From positions 1 to 49,049 of the forward strand of contig SVUH01000008.1 in NCBI GenBank assembly GCA_015063335.1: a DNA stretch of 49,049 bases, in the 5' to 3' direction. Positions 33,728 through 43,045 of this stretch are shown here, in pieces (position 1 is the first letter of the stretch; each line of letters starts with the position of its first letter). The DNA comes from Oscillospiraceae bacterium (GTDB lineage: Bacteria > Bacillota_A > Clostridia > Oscillospirales > CAG-272). A program made the translations under genes and the position numbers. The notes under the pieces are model-generated. The model had not been told where the DNA came from, made no database searches, and saw nothing but the letters and a program-made list of their open reading frames with translations.

Positions 33728-33939
33728 CTTACTTTTCTTTTACGAAAAAGAAAAGTAAGCAAAAGAAAACGAAAAATTAAATATTTCCTCTGTTCATCAT
33801 TTCGTAAAAACGAAACAAATCAAAAGAAAACTCCTTACTTTTCTTTTACGAAAAAGAAAAGTAAGCAAAAGAAAACGAAAAATTAAATATTTCCTCCGTT
33901 CATCATTTCGTAAAAACGAAACAAAGCAAAAGAAAACGA
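33728..33939. repeat. Two 106-bp tandem units with internal hairpins upstream of glnN
   Basis: Units 33728-33833 and 33834-33939 differ at only a few bases. Each starts with the inverted repeat CTTACTTTTCTTTT / AAAAGAAAAGTAAG and contains TTTCGTAAAAACGAAA. They fill most of the 306 bases between the aldolase stop (34009) and glnN start, so they form its 5' leader or the aldolase 3' end. A related hairpin is at 16184-16220. Confidence 0.88.
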
Positions 33940-34008
33940 AAATACTAAAATTATCTCTGTACGCTTCCGCTTCAGTCGCAGACTATGTATCAGTTGTTAT
34001 TGAAGCTA

Positions 34009-34614
34009 TTATTTTACAAGCGCTACTGCTTTTGCGGTCTTCTCCTTGATCTCGTCGGGAGTTCCCTTCATCATCCAGCTTCCGCCGCATGCGATTATCT
34101 TATCGAATGCAAGATATTCAAGCACGTTGTCCTCGGAAATACCGCCCGTGGGCATAAACTTGAGCGTGGGGAATGCGGCAGAAAGTGCCTTGAGCGTTCC
34201 AAGACCGCCAAAGTTCGAGCAGGGGAAGAATTTTACGACCTCAATGCCGTAAGAAATAGCAGTAATTATCTCGGTGGGGGTTACGCAACCGGGCAGGTAG
34301 AGAATACCTCTTTCGCGGCAAACCTCTGCAACCTCAGCGGCAAAGCCGGGACCTACGATAAATTTAGCTCCGCAGTCAATAGCCTTGTTACACTGCTCTG
34401 CATTTATAACTGTTCCCGCTCCTATAAGCATATCGGGGAACTTTTCACAGCCGAGCTTTATTGCGTCTGCGGCGCAAGCGGTACGGAAGGTGATCTCCGC
34501 AACGGGCAAGCCACCCTCGCAAAGCGCCTTAAGAGTGGGCTCTGCATCGGCGATGTCCTTAATAACTACAACGGGAACTATTTTAAGCTCCTTGACCTTT
34601 TCTGAAATGTTCAT
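34009..34614 (-). CDS. eda: 2-dehydro-3-deoxy-phosphogluconate / 4-hydroxy-2-oxoglutarate aldolase
   Basis: Class I aldolase of the Entner-Doudoroff or uronate pathway, giving pyruvate + glyceraldehyde 3-phosphate. 201 residues: VPVVVIKDIADAEPT, catalytic Glu in VAEITFRTACA, GAGTVINAEQ, GPGFAAEVAEVC, PGCVTPTEI, Schiff-base Lys in EVVKFFPCSNFGG, and FMPTGGIS. RBS AAAGGAGAAAG. It lies 30 bases after the TPP enzyme on the same strand, although no uronate genes are here. Confidence 0.93.
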   Translation of the reverse strand: MNISEKVKELKIVPVVVIKDIADAEPTLKALCEGGLPVAEITFRTACAADAIKLGCEKFPDMLIGAGTVINAEQCNKAIDCGAKFIVGPGFAAEVAEVCRERGILYLPGCVTPTEIITAISYGIEVVKFFPCSNFGGLGTLKALSAAFPTLKFMPTGGISEDNVLEYLAFDKIIACGGSWMMKGTPDEIKEKTAKAVALVK

Positions 34615-34644
34615 GTCTTTCTCCTTTGTTTTTGTTTTATATAG

Positions 34645-36462
34645 TTATTCTTTTACCATTGGTATCTTCATAATTTTCTCAAGCTCCTCGCGCTCAAGAA
34701 ACGGAAAGAGGTCTTCAAGAGGCGGACTTACGAGCATGCCGTCGGGCAATCTCCGCGTCGCGCTCTTAGGCTCAAATATCTGTGCGGGATCCGTGAAAAC
34801 CTCGCCGATAAACGCGCCGTCAGTGGAAAACGCTCTGTCAAGAAGCGCGTCGATCTCGCCGTTTGTATTGCACGCAGCATAAGGGTATCCGTAAGCCCAC
34901 GCCAATTTTTCAAGCGACGGGAACGATAAGTCACCGCTTTCGGGGCCGATACCGACCTTGGTATGCTCCCCAAAAATATTAGTCTGTGTCTGTCTTATAG
35001 AGTGGTATCCGTCGTTATTTATAACGAATATCTTGATCGGCAATCTGTTAGTAAGGATCGTCTCGAGCTCCTGAAGATTCATCTGAATACTTCCGTCACC
35101 CGTAAGGCAAACGACCTCACGTCTGCCAAGAGCAACACAAGCTCCGATCGCCGCGGGCAGGTCGTAGCCCATAGAAGCAACGGCGGAGTTTATTATAAAG
35201 CGCTGTCCCTTTTTTATGGTATAGGCGTGACTTCCGACAACGCAAGCCGTACCGTTACCGACAACCGTGGTATACCCCTCGGGGAGTCTGTCCGAAAGCT
35301 TCTTGACGAATGCATACGGGTTAGTAAGTCCTTCCCAAGCGTAATGCTTCGGGAGCACGACGGGATAATTCTTCTTCCACTCGAGACAGGCCTCTTGCCA
35401 ACCGTTCTCTGCGAAAAGCTTACCGTCGGGAAGTCTTGAAAGCAGCGTATCAAGAAAGTCTTTTGCATCTGCGTGAATGGGCATCTCGACGTGCAGAGTG
35501 GGCTTTTTAAGCTCATCTCTGTCAACGTCCACCATGATAACGAACGCCTCTCTTGCCCATGTCTTAAAGCTATATCCTACCTGGCGGATCGAAAGGCGGT
35601 TACCAACGGCGAGAATGAGATCGGCATTCTGCACTGCAAAATTTCCCGCTCTGTCTCCCATAATACCGCCGCGCCCGACGTAAAGCTCGTCGTCGTCAGC
35701 CATCATGTCAATGTTATCCCAACCCGTTACAACGGGTATATTAAGCCGTCTTATGGCTTTCTCAAAAGACTCAAAGCCACCAGAGAGGCGAACTCCGTTT
35801 CCCGCATAAAGCACGGGGCGCGTAGCATTCTTTATCTTCTCAATTATCGCGTACACCGTCGCTTTATCGGTCTTTGGCGCGACATCGCACTTTTCCTTAT
35901 CGGGGCAAAAACCGACAAGCTCGTCGGTTTCGATCATGCACCCCTGAAAGTCCACGGGTATATCTATCCAGCAAGGTCCGGGCCTGCCGTTCTTGGCAAG
36001 ATACAGCGCCTTTTCAAGCGCATATCTTATCCTACGAGGGTCCTCTATCATTTCGCAGTATTTGGTCATACACCGAACTGCAAGGGTTATATCAAATTCC
36101 TGATCTCCCCCGGCTCTTATATCCACCCCCATGCCTCGCCTTGTGGTGTCGTAGCGGACCTGCCCCGAGATTATAAGCATGGGAACGGAGTCAAGCCAAC
36201 CGCCAAGCACTCCCGTCAAGGCGTTCGTTCCGCCGGGACCCGTCGTAACGCAAACCGCTGCTATTTTGTTATTTATTCTCGCATAAGCCTCCGCCGCGAT
36301 GGCAGATGCCTGCTCGTGATGATTATAAAGGCAATTCAGTCCGTCCTTGTGACCGAGCGCGTCGTTAAGATGCATAGCGCCGCCGCCCGTAACGGTAAAG
36401 CACTCGGTAATTCCATTGTTCACCAAGAAGTCCGCAACGAAGTCAGCAAGACGTATTTTCAT
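34645..36462 (-). CDS. Thiamine-pyrophosphate enzyme (acetolactate synthase/YerE-like)
   Basis: 605 residues with the three domains of the POX/AHAS family: PYR domain (CFTVTGGGAMHLND, NHHEQASAIAAEAYARI with catalytic Glu), central domain (RPVLYAGNGVRLSGG), and PP domain with TPP/Mg motif LTGDGSIQMNLQELETI...NNDGYHSIRQTQ. Its start overlaps the ribosome region of the RfbH-type gene 44 bases upstream. That neighbour makes a CDP-3,6-dideoxy-4-keto sugar in known pathways, and YerE is the TPP enzyme that adds a two-carbon branch to it, so this is a good YerE candidate; true acetolactate synthase is the alternative. ATG 36462 (AAAGGAATATTGCGTT) chosen over 36498. Confidence 0.8.
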   Translation of the reverse strand: MKIRLADFVADFLVNNGITECFTVTGGGAMHLNDALGHKDGLNCLYNHHEQASAIAAEAYARINNKIAAVCVTTGPGGTNALTGVLGGWLDSVPMLIISGQVRYDTTRRGMGVDIRAGGDQEFDITLAVRCMTKYCEMIEDPRRIRYALEKALYLAKNGRPGPCWIDIPVDFQGCMIETDELVGFCPDKEKCDVAPKTDKATVYAIIEKIKNATRPVLYAGNGVRLSGGFESFEKAIRRLNIPVVTGWDNIDMMADDDELYVGRGGIMGDRAGNFAVQNADLILAVGNRLSIRQVGYSFKTWAREAFVIMVDVDRDELKKPTLHVEMPIHADAKDFLDTLLSRLPDGKLFAENGWQEACLEWKKNYPVVLPKHYAWEGLTNPYAFVKKLSDRLPEGYTTVVGNGTACVVGSHAYTIKKGQRFIINSAVASMGYDLPAAIGACVALGRREVVCLTGDGSIQMNLQELETILTNRLPIKIFVINNDGYHSIRQTQTNIFGEHTKVGIGPESGDLSFPSLEKLAWAYGYPYAACNTNGEIDALLDRAFSTDGAFIGEVFTDPAQIFEPKSATRRLPDGMLVSPPLEDLFPFLEREELEKIMKIPMVKE

Positions 36463-36505
36463 AACGCAATATTCCTTTTTTGATCTATCCTTTTGCACAA
36501 AGCGC

Positions 36506-37852
36506 TTAACGGTATACGGCCTCGATTATCGTTTTGGCCATGTGATCTATCATTTCATCGGTCAAGCCCGGATATACCCCCACCCAAAAGGTGTCTCTCA
36601 TAACTCTGTCGGTATTCTCAAGCGATCCCACTATCCTATATCCCTCGCCCGAGCGTCTCATATGATCAAAGCAGGGGTGTCTCGTAAGGTTTCCCGCAAA
36701 CAGCATTCTGGTCTGAACTCCGTGCGACTCGATATATGATACCACTCTATCGCGCTCCACGCCCTCGCGGCAGGTAATAAGAAATCCAAACCAAGAGGGA
36801 TCCGAATTCTCGCAGGGCTCGGGAAGTATAAGCTTATCGCTCACGGTCGTAAGCGCCTCCCTAAGACGGGCAAAATTATGGCGGCGGCGCTCCACGAATT
36901 CGGGGAGCTTTTTAAGCTGTGCGCAACCTACTGCCGCCTGCATGTCCGTTGCCTTTAAGTTATATCCGAAATGGGAATAAACGTACTTGTGATCATACCC
37001 CAGCGGAAGCTCGCCGTATTGGCGCTCGAAGCGGTGACGGCAGAAATTATCGACTCCCGACGGGCAAACGCAATCCCTGCCCCAGTCGCGAAGCGAGCGG
37101 GCTATCTTAGCAAGCAAAGGATCGTCGGTGTATACTGCACCGCCCTCACCCATCGTCATGTGATGCGGAGGATAGAAGCTGCTTGTCCCTATATTCCCGA
37201 ACGTACCCGTTCTTCGTGTCACTCCGTCCAAGGTGTACTCAGTGCCGAGCGCATCGCAGTTGTCTTCAACGAGCCAAAGCCCGTGTCTCTCGCAAAACGC
37301 CCTTACGGCGGCAATATCAAAGGGATTTCCAAGCGTGTGTGCTATCATAACGGCGCGAGTCCTCTCGGAAAGCGCAGACTCAAGCTTCGTTACGTCAATA
37401 TTGTATTGCGGTAAGGTCATATCCACGAACACGGGAACAGCACCATACTGGATAATAGGAGTGACCGTTGTGGGAAAGCCCGCCGCGACGGTAATGACCT
37501 CGTCCCCTCTCCTTATCGCCCTCTCTCCGAGGAGCGGCGAGGTAAGTGTCATAAAGGCAAGAAGATTTGCAGACGAGCCCGAGTTTACCAAACTGCAATA
37601 TCTGAGTCCGAGATACTCCGCAAGCTTCTTTTCAAATTCATCGGTATATCTTCCCGATGTGAGCCAGAATTCAAGCGCGCTGTCCACCAAGTTACACATC
37701 TCCTCGCTGTCGTAAACGCGAGACGCGTAAGGAATTCTGTCACCCTCTTTATATTCGGGATCATTGTGGTATTTTTCGCAGTAATCTCTTACCGCGCGAA
37801 GAATATTTTCTCTTTCTTCTCTCTCATTAAGAGCTGTGATTCTCTTGTTCAT
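36506..37852 (-). CDS. rfbH: CDP-4-dehydro-6-deoxyglucose 3-dehydrase type enzyme (RfbH/DdhC)
   Basis: PMP-dependent member of the DegT/DnrJ/EryC1 family. The active site reads SSFYPPHHMTMGEGGAV: His replaces the usual Lys that binds PLP, the hallmark of C-3 dehydrases. Other motifs: LVNSGSSANLLAF, AGFPTTVTPIIQYGAVP, VEDNCDALG, and GYNLKATDMQAAVGCAQL. 448 residues, including the [2Fe-2S]-type Cys-rich stretch (DCVCPSGVDNFCRH) expected of this enzyme. Needs a reductase partner (DdhD), not seen here, and CDP-glucose synthesis genes, also not in the window. The ATG has no strong ribosome site. Confidence 0.88.
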   Translation of the reverse strand: MNKRITALNEREERENILRAVRDYCEKYHNDPEYKEGDRIPYASRVYDSEEMCNLVDSALEFWLTSGRYTDEFEKKLAEYLGLRYCSLVNSGSSANLLAFMTLTSPLLGERAIRRGDEVITVAAGFPTTVTPIIQYGAVPVFVDMTLPQYNIDVTKLESALSERTRAVMIAHTLGNPFDIAAVRAFCERHGLWLVEDNCDALGTEYTLDGVTRRTGTFGNIGTSSFYPPHHMTMGEGGAVYTDDPLLAKIARSLRDWGRDCVCPSGVDNFCRHRFERQYGELPLGYDHKYVYSHFGYNLKATDMQAAVGCAQLKKLPEFVERRRHNFARLREALTTVSDKLILPEPCENSDPSWFGFLITCREGVERDRVVSYIESHGVQTRMLFAGNLTRHPCFDHMRRSGEGYRIVGSLENTDRVMRDTFWVGVYPGLTDEMIDHMAKTIIEAVYR

Positions 37853-38028
37853 TTTGAAAATTCATGCAATTTCTTGCAATTCCTTTCGACGCTTTTTGAG
37901 ATGTAAAAGCGGTGCTTGCGCCACATGCGCATACACGCTATCATTATAACATACGAGATATATTTTGTCAATATTATTGGAATAAAATACATACCTTTCG
38001 TATATTATAAAAAGTTTTTCAAAATTCC

Positions 38029-38057
38029 TTGACATATAAGAAAAAATGCCTTACAAT
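38029..38057 (+). promoter_or_regulatory. Promoter of tcdA
   Basis: TTGACA (38029-38034), 17-bp spacer, TACAAT (38052-38057), 23 bases before the ATG at 38080. Confidence 0.8.
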
Positions 38058-38079
38058 ATTGTGTGTGAGGTGGTACGGC

Positions 38080-38784
38080 ATGAACGAAAGATTTAAAAGA
38101 CAGTCACTCATATTGGGAGATAACGCAACTGATACGCTCGCGAGCAAAAGGGTTGCGCTTTTTGGCGTTGGCGGTGTCGGAAGCTACGCGGCTGAGGCGC
38201 TTGCAAGATGCGGTGTCGGACACGTAACGCTAATAGATAACGACGTCGTATCCCTCAGCAATATCAACCGCCAGCTTTGCGCTCTTACCTCGACGGTCGG
38301 TCTTCCCAAGGTAGACGTCACCGCCGCACGCATGCGTGACATTAATCCCGACATCGACGTTCTTGCCCTAAGACAGTTTTTCCTTCCCGAAAACACCGAC
38401 ACCTTTGATTTTTCGAAGTACGATTTCGTAATAGACGCAATAGATACGGTAAGCGCGAAAATAGAGATCGCCGTGCGCTGCAACGAGGCTGGCGTGCCAA
38501 TGATAAGCTCCATGGGAACGGGAAACAAGCTCTCGCCCACCGCCCTTAAGGTAGAGGATCTTTCCAAAACGTCGGGCTGTCCGCTTGCTCGCGTTATGCG
38601 CCGAGAACTAAAAAAGCGAGGCATCGTTCATCTGCCCGTTGTATATTCCGAGGAAGCGCCGATAAAGCCCATTTACGACGAGCAGACAGACCTCGGCAAG
38701 GCTGTTCCCGGAAGCGTTGCTTTCGTGCCGTCCGTAGCGGGGCTCATCGCTGCCTCGGAGGCAGTAAAGGCGCTGCTCAAATAA
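38080..38784 (+). CDS. tcdA: tRNA threonylcarbamoyladenosine dehydratase
   Basis: E1-like enzyme that cyclises t6A to ct6A in ANN-decoding tRNAs. 234 residues: ATP-binding ALFGVGGVGSYAAEALARCG, DNDVVSLSNINRQL, VIDAIDTVSAKIEI, and catalytic-Cys region KTSGCPLARVMRRELKKRG followed by VVYSEEAP. ATG 38080 lies after GAGGTGG; the upstream in-frame opening at 38029 overlaps the promoter and is rejected. Monocistronic or leading into prmC (89-base gap). Confidence 0.93.
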   Translation: MNERFKRQSLILGDNATDTLASKRVALFGVGGVGSYAAEALARCGVGHVTLIDNDVVSLSNINRQLCALTSTVGLPKVDVTAARMRDINPDIDVLALRQFFLPENTDTFDFSKYDFVIDAIDTVSAKIEIAVRCNEAGVPMISSMGTGNKLSPTALKVEDLSKTSGCPLARVMRRELKKRGIVHLPVVYSEEAPIKPIYDEQTDLGKAVPGSVAFVPSVAGLIAASEAVKALLK

Positions 38785-38873
38785 TGCAAAACAAATAGTT
38801 TTTATAAATTTATTTAAATTCTTGCGAAAATCTGCTATAATATATCACAGTATAAAAACCATTCGGAGGCGAC

Positions 38874-39698
38874 ATGACCTATAACGAAATTTGCATGGCT
38901 CTGGCAAACGCAGAGATCGAAAACAATCGACATGAGGCGGGAATGCTCATATGCCATTTTTGCAATATAAACCAAGCGGAGCTTCTGACGAGGCGCGACG
39001 AGAATTTTGACTCGCCCGAGCTTTTGGCGGCAGTAGAAAAGCGCACTCAGCGCTATCCGCTTCAATACATTCTCGGTCTTTGGGATTTCTGCAATGAGAC
39101 CTACCGCGTGACCGAGGACACCCTCATACCAAGATCGGACACGGAGAAGCTCGTGGAACTTGCCGTCAGATTCTTGCCCGAGAACGCAAGATTTATAGAT
39201 CTTTGTACGGGTAGCGGTTGTGTCGCGATCTCGACGCTTGCCAGAAGGCAGGATACACGCGCCGTAGCGGTCGATCTCTTTGACAAAACGCTTGAGGTAG
39301 CAAGAGAGAACGCCGAAAGAAACGGCGTCGGAGAGCGTCTGGGCTTTACAAAGCAGGACGTTTTTGACTCTGCCTTTATGAACGACCTCGGCAAATTCAA
39401 TGCTATAATTTCAAATCCCCCGTATATCGAAACCGAAAAGATCTCCCTGCTCGACGAGGAGCTTGCGTTCGAGCCCGAGGCGGCGCTCGACGGAGGCGAC
39501 GACGGCTTGGATTTTTACCGAGTCATAATCGGCTCTTACGGTCAGTACTTATATGAGGGGGGCATAATGCTCCTTGAGATCGGCTGGGATCAGGCGCGCG
39601 CCGTAACGGCTATATCCCACGCGCACGGCTTCCGTTGCGAGGTCTATAAGGATTACTCAGGCAACGACCGCGTAGCATATCTTACAAAAACTAATTAG
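38874..39698 (+). CDS. prmC: Release factor glutamine methyltransferase
   Basis: Methylates the Gln of GGQ in RF1 and RF2. 274 residues: N-terminal helical domain with QRYPLQYILG, then AdoMet site IDLCTGSGCVAI, AVDLFDKTLEVA, and NPPYIE catalytic motif. RBS CGGAGG. A TATAAT at 38836-38841 is a likely -10 box, but its -35 is poor. The prfB substrate gene is in this window. ddl follows after 10 bases. Confidence 0.93.
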   Translation: MTYNEICMALANAEIENNRHEAGMLICHFCNINQAELLTRRDENFDSPELLAAVEKRTQRYPLQYILGLWDFCNETYRVTEDTLIPRSDTEKLVELAVRFLPENARFIDLCTGSGCVAISTLARRQDTRAVAVDLFDKTLEVARENAERNGVGERLGFTKQDVFDSAFMNDLGKFNAIISNPPYIETEKISLLDEELAFEPEAALDGGDDGLDFYRVIIGSYGQYLYEGGIMLLEIGWDQARAVTAISHAHGFRCEVYKDYSGNDRVAYLTKTN

Positions 39699-39708
39699 GA
39701 GTTATACT

Positions 39709-40752
39709 TTGAAAATAACCGTACTTATGGGGGGGCTCTCCCCCGAACGAAACGTCTCCCTCTCCTCGGGCTCGCTTATAGCCGCGGCTCTGCGCAGACG
39801 GGGACATGAGGTAATGGCGCTTGACCTTTACGTCGGTGTACCCGAAGACATAGCCGACGTAAGCTCCCTTTTTACGAGCGAGCAGCAAAATAACGTCACC
39901 GTTCCCACGGGGCTTCCCGACCTCGCCGCTCTTATCGCCGAGCACGGCGGCCGCACCGACGAGATAGGCCCTCGAGTGATCGACGCATGCCGCGCCGCAG
40001 ATTGCACCTTCCTTGCCCTGCACGGGGCGACGGGAGAAAACGGTCAGCTTCAGGCGATGCTTGACGCATACCGTATTCCCTACACAGGCTCGGGCTATAT
40101 CGGAAGCATGCTGTCAATGGATAAGGATATCGCCAAAAAGATCTTGCGCTCGGAGGGCATTTTGACACCCGACTGGGTAAGAGTCGATACCTTGGACACC
40201 CCCGACGTTGACGAAATAATAAGCGACGTCGGTCTTCCCGCCGTAATAAAGCCTTGTTCATCAGGCTCAAGCGTTGGCGTTTTTATGGCAGATACTGCCG
40301 ACGAGCTTCGCGATGCGCTCAAAAACGCGGCGGCATATGAAAGATACGTAATGGTAGAGACTCGCATAATGGGACGAGAGCTTACCTGCGCATATTTTGA
40401 CGGAGACACACTTCCGCCCGTAGAGATAATTCCCGAAGCGGATTTCTACGACTATCTGCGCAAATATCAGGCAAATGCCACCCGAGAGATCTGCCCTGCC
40501 CCCATCGGAGATAAGGCAACTCAAACGGTATACGAAGCTACCAAGCGCGGCTTTGCCGCCCTCCGCCTTGACGGATATGCGCGCTTTGACTATATGCTTG
40601 ATGCTGACGGCAAAGCATGGTGTCTTGAAGCAAACACTCTGCCCGGCATGACTCCCACAAGTCTTTTGCCGCAGGAGGCCGCAGCCGTAGGTATGGAATA
40701 CGACGAGCTTTGCGAGAGAATAGCGTTAAGTGCTTTAAAAAAGCGTAAATAA
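39709..40752 (+). CDS. ddl: D-alanine--D-alanine ligase
   Basis: Joins two D-Ala for peptidoglycan. 347 residues: ITVLMGGLSPERNVSL, LHGATGENGQLQA, YTGSGYIGSMLSMDK, VIKPCSSGSSVGV, YARFDYML and EANTLPGMTPTSLLPQEA. The omega-loop segment RKYQANATREICPAP has the Lys-Tyr pair of D-Ala-D-Ala enzymes, so vancomycin-type D-lactate specificity is not indicated. Start is TTG 39709, seven bases after AGGAG; no usable ATG is near. Terminator at 40783. Confidence 0.93.
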   Translation: MKITVLMGGLSPERNVSLSSGSLIAAALRRRGHEVMALDLYVGVPEDIADVSSLFTSEQQNNVTVPTGLPDLAALIAEHGGRTDEIGPRVIDACRAADCTFLALHGATGENGQLQAMLDAYRIPYTGSGYIGSMLSMDKDIAKKILRSEGILTPDWVRVDTLDTPDVDEIISDVGLPAVIKPCSSGSSVGVFMADTADELRDALKNAAAYERYVMVETRIMGRELTCAYFDGDTLPPVEIIPEADFYDYLRKYQANATREICPAPIGDKATQTVYEATKRGFAALRLDGYARFDYMLDADGKAWCLEANTLPGMTPTSLLPQEAAAVGMEYDELCERIALSALKKRK

Positions 40753-40782
40753 TCCTTTGCAGATACATAACTACTTCATAAA

Positions 40783-40818
40783 AAAACCGCCATTGGCTTT
40801 GTTGCCAACGGCGGTTTT
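40783..40818. terminator. Terminator between ddl and rubrerythrin
   Basis: Stem AAAACCGCCATTGGC with GCCAACGGCGGTTTT (one mismatch), T-run on plus, A-run on the other side; serves the two convergent genes. Confidence 0.8.
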
Positions 40819-40826
40819 TATATTTA

Positions 40827-41369
40827 TCAATAATTTTCTGCGTGAACTTCAAAGTAGCTCTGAGGATGTGCGCAGGTGGGGCAAAGCTGGGGGGCATTTG
40901 TACCGACAACGATGTGTCCGCAGTTGCGGCATTCCCATACCTTGACCTCGCTCTTTGCAAATACCTCTGCCATCTCAACGTTCTTGAGAAGCGCGCGGTA
41001 TCTCTCCTCGTGGTGCTTCTCGATAGCCGCTACAAGACGGAACTTAACCGCAAGCTCGTGGAAGCCCTCCTCGTCAGCGGTCTTTGCGAAGCCCTCGTAC
41101 ATATCCGTCCACTCATAGTTCTCACCCTCTGCGGCAGCAGCAAGGTTCTCTGCGGTGTCCCCAATGCCGTTAAGCTCCTTGAACCAAAGCTTTGCGTGCT
41201 CCTTCTCGTTGTCAGCAGTCTTCAAAAACAGCGCGGAGATCTGCTCAAAGCCTTCCTTTTTAGCCTTGGAAGCAAAGTAAGTGTACTTGTTTCTTGCCTC
41301 GGACTCGCCTGCGAAAGCAGCCATAAGATTTTTTTCTGTTTGTGTACCCTCGTACTTGTTCTTTTTCAT
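40827..41369 (-). CDS. rbr: Rubrerythrin
   Basis: Peroxide reductase of strict anaerobes. 180 residues: ferritin-like diiron domain with [22 protein letters not shown] (ExxH), [14 protein letters not shown] segment and [12 protein letters not shown]-terminal rubredoxin domain [12 protein letters not shown]...[11 protein letters not shown] with two CxxC. ATG 41369 is set by GGGGAGGAATAAC, which lies in the last codons of hpt, so translation is coupled. Confidence 0.95.
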   Translation of the reverse strand: MKKNKYEGTQTEKNLMAAFAGESEARNKYTYFASKAKKEGFEQISALFLKTADNEKEHAKLWFKELNGIGDTAENLAAAAEGENYEWTDMYEGFAKTADEEGFHELAVKFRLVAAIEKHHEERYRALLKNVEMAEVFAKSEVKVWECRNCGHIVVGTNAPQLCPTCAHPQSYFEVHAENY

Positions 41370-41370
41370 G

Positions 41371-41925
41371 TTATTCCTCCCCAAATTCCGCAATATACGG
41401 TAAATTTCTATAGTATTCGGCGCAATCAAGGCCGTAACCTATAACAAAGTGATCCGGTATTGTAAAGAGCGCAATATCAGGTTCAAAGTCAACTAATCTG
41501 CGTGAGGGCTTGTCTAAAAGCGTAACCACCCTAAGACTCAACGGATTGCGCATTTTAAGCATCTTAACGATATCGTTAAGCGTCCTTCCCGTATCCACGA
41601 TATCCTCTATTATCACAACGTGATACTTGCTTATATCCTGATCGAGATCCATAGTTATCTTAACTACTCCCGCAGAAACAGTTCCCTCGTAATAGCTCTT
41701 AGCGCACATAAATCCAACCTCGCAGGGTACGCTTACAGCGCGGCAAACGTCTGCCATAAATACGAAAGCTCCCTTAAGTATGCTTACGAGCAAAATAGGA
41801 CGGCCGTCGTAAATTGCATCTATTTCCTTACCGAGCTTTGCAACAGCCTCGGCAATCTCCTTCTCAGTTATAAGAACACGTTTTATATTACCCCTAAAAT
41901 CCTCGGTAGAATGAATTTCCTTCAT
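41371..41925 (-). CDS. hpt: Hypoxanthine phosphoribosyltransferase
   Basis: Purine salvage: hypoxanthine/guanine + PRPP to IMP/GMP. 184 residues: [31 protein letters not shown] loop [14 protein letters not shown], and [21 protein letters not shown] 41925 has TTGGAGGC seven bases upstream; the frame extends to 41976 but that is upstream of the ribosome site. Directly followed by rubrerythrin. Confidence 0.95.
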   Translation of the reverse strand: MKEIHSTEDFRGNIKRVLITEKEIAEAVAKLGKEIDAIYDGRPILLVSILKGAFVFMADVCRAVSVPCEVGFMCAKSYYEGTVSAGVVKITMDLDQDISKYHVVIIEDIVDTGRTLNDIVKMLKMRNPLSLRVVTLLDKPSRRLVDFEPDIALFTIPDHFVIGYGLDCAEYYRNLPYIAEFGEE

Positions 41926-42055
41926 TTCAGCCTCCAAAATATGTCTATGTAGATATTTTATCACATTTAAAATCATTTTTCAATACATTTTCTTATATTT
42001 TTTGTTCAAAGGTGCAACTCAACCGTCAATCGGTCTTTTAAAAAAGAGAAAGCTA

Positions 42056-42084
42056 TTGCAATTCACTTGCATTTATGCTATAAT
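42056..42084 (+). promoter_or_regulatory. Promoter of the ABC transporter
   Basis: TTGCAA (42056-42061), 17-bp spacer, TATAAT (42079-42084), 34 bases before ATG 42119. Confidence 0.8.
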
Positions 42085-42118
42085 GGTATAAATGAAACAC
42101 ACCAAGGAGGCATCACAC

Positions 42119-43045
42119 ATGGGATACGCACTGAGAACCTTTGGTATCAGCAAAAAATATAAAAACCGCTTTGCCGTCAGAGAAGCGAATATAAATATCA
42201 GCGAGGGCGATATTTACGGCTTTGTCGGTGAAAACGGCTCGGGAAAAACCACCGTTATCCGTCTTATCACGGGGCTTATTCACGCCGATGCGGGAGATTT
42301 TGAGCTGTTCGGCACGAAAAGCACCTCACCCGCCATCACCGAGGCGAGAAAGAAAATAGGGGCGATAGTTGAATCTCCGTCGATATACAGAAATATGTCG
42401 GCTATGGACAATCTTCGTCTGCAATGCACGATTTTCGGGCTTGAGAATACCGAAGAAAAGGCGTTTGAGGCGCTAAAGTCAGTAGGACTTGAATATCTCA
42501 AGGACGAGAAAAAGGGCGCGGGAGATTTTTCCTTGGGTATGCGCCAGAGGCTCGGAATTGCCATGGCGCTTATCGGCGATCCTCGCTTTATCATTCTCGA
42601 CGAGCCCATGAACGGTCTTGACCCCGCGGGTATCGTGGAGATCCGTGAGCTTATCTTAAAGCTCAACCGCGAAAACGGCATAACTTTCCTCATTTCCTCG
42701 CACATTCTTACAGAGCTTTCGCTCGTAGCTACCAAATACGGTATAATCTCAAAGGGAAACATAATAAAGGAGATCACCGCAGACGAGCTTCACGACGAAT
42801 GCGGAAGATTCACCCTTATAAGAGCGACGGACAACGCTTCTCTGTTCTCTAACGCTGCCGCGCTATACGGCGAGGACAAGGTAAGCTACGACAGAGATTC
42901 CGTCAAAATATCGGGAGACATCGACCTCAACGAGCTGTTCAAGCGCTTGATCGACGCCAACAATTCCATTTTGAGCGTCAACTGCTCCGAAACCAGCTTT
43001 GAGGAATATTATCTCTCGCTTGTAGGAGGTATACACCATGCTTAA
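42119..43045 (+). CDS. ABC transporter ATP-binding protein
   Basis: 308 residues: Walker A GENGSGKTTVIR, Q loop VESPS, signature FSLGMRQRLGIAMAL, Walker B FIILDEPMNGLDP, H loop ISSHIL. The short C-terminal extension is typical of ABC-2 exporters of the bacitracin/lantibiotic-immunity type (BcrA-like). ATG 42119 follows AAGGAGG; an earlier in-frame ATG at 42092 lacks a ribosome site. It overlaps the permease by 8 bases. Confidence 0.92.
   Translation: MGYALRTFGISKKYKNRFAVREANINISEGDIYGFVGENGSGKTTVIRLITGLIHADAGDFELFGTKSTSPAITEARKKIGAIVESPSIYRNMSAMDNLRLQCTIFGLENTEEKAFEALKSVGLEYLKDEKKGAGDFSLGMRQRLGIAMALIGDPRFIILDEPMNGLDPAGIVEIRELILKLNRENGITFLISSHILTELSLVATKYGIISKGNIIKEITADELHDECGRFTLIRATDNASLFSNAAALYGEDKVSYDRDSVKISGDIDLNELFKRLIDANNSILSVNCSETSFEEYYLSLVGGIHHA

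Noticed and set aside
33728..33939. CRISPR array
   Set aside because: Only two units, of 106 bp, with no spacers between them and no cas genes.
39709..40752. D-alanine--D-lactate ligase (vancomycin resistance)
   Set aside because: The omega-loop Lys-Tyr pair is of the D-Ala-D-Ala type and no vanH/vanX genes are near.
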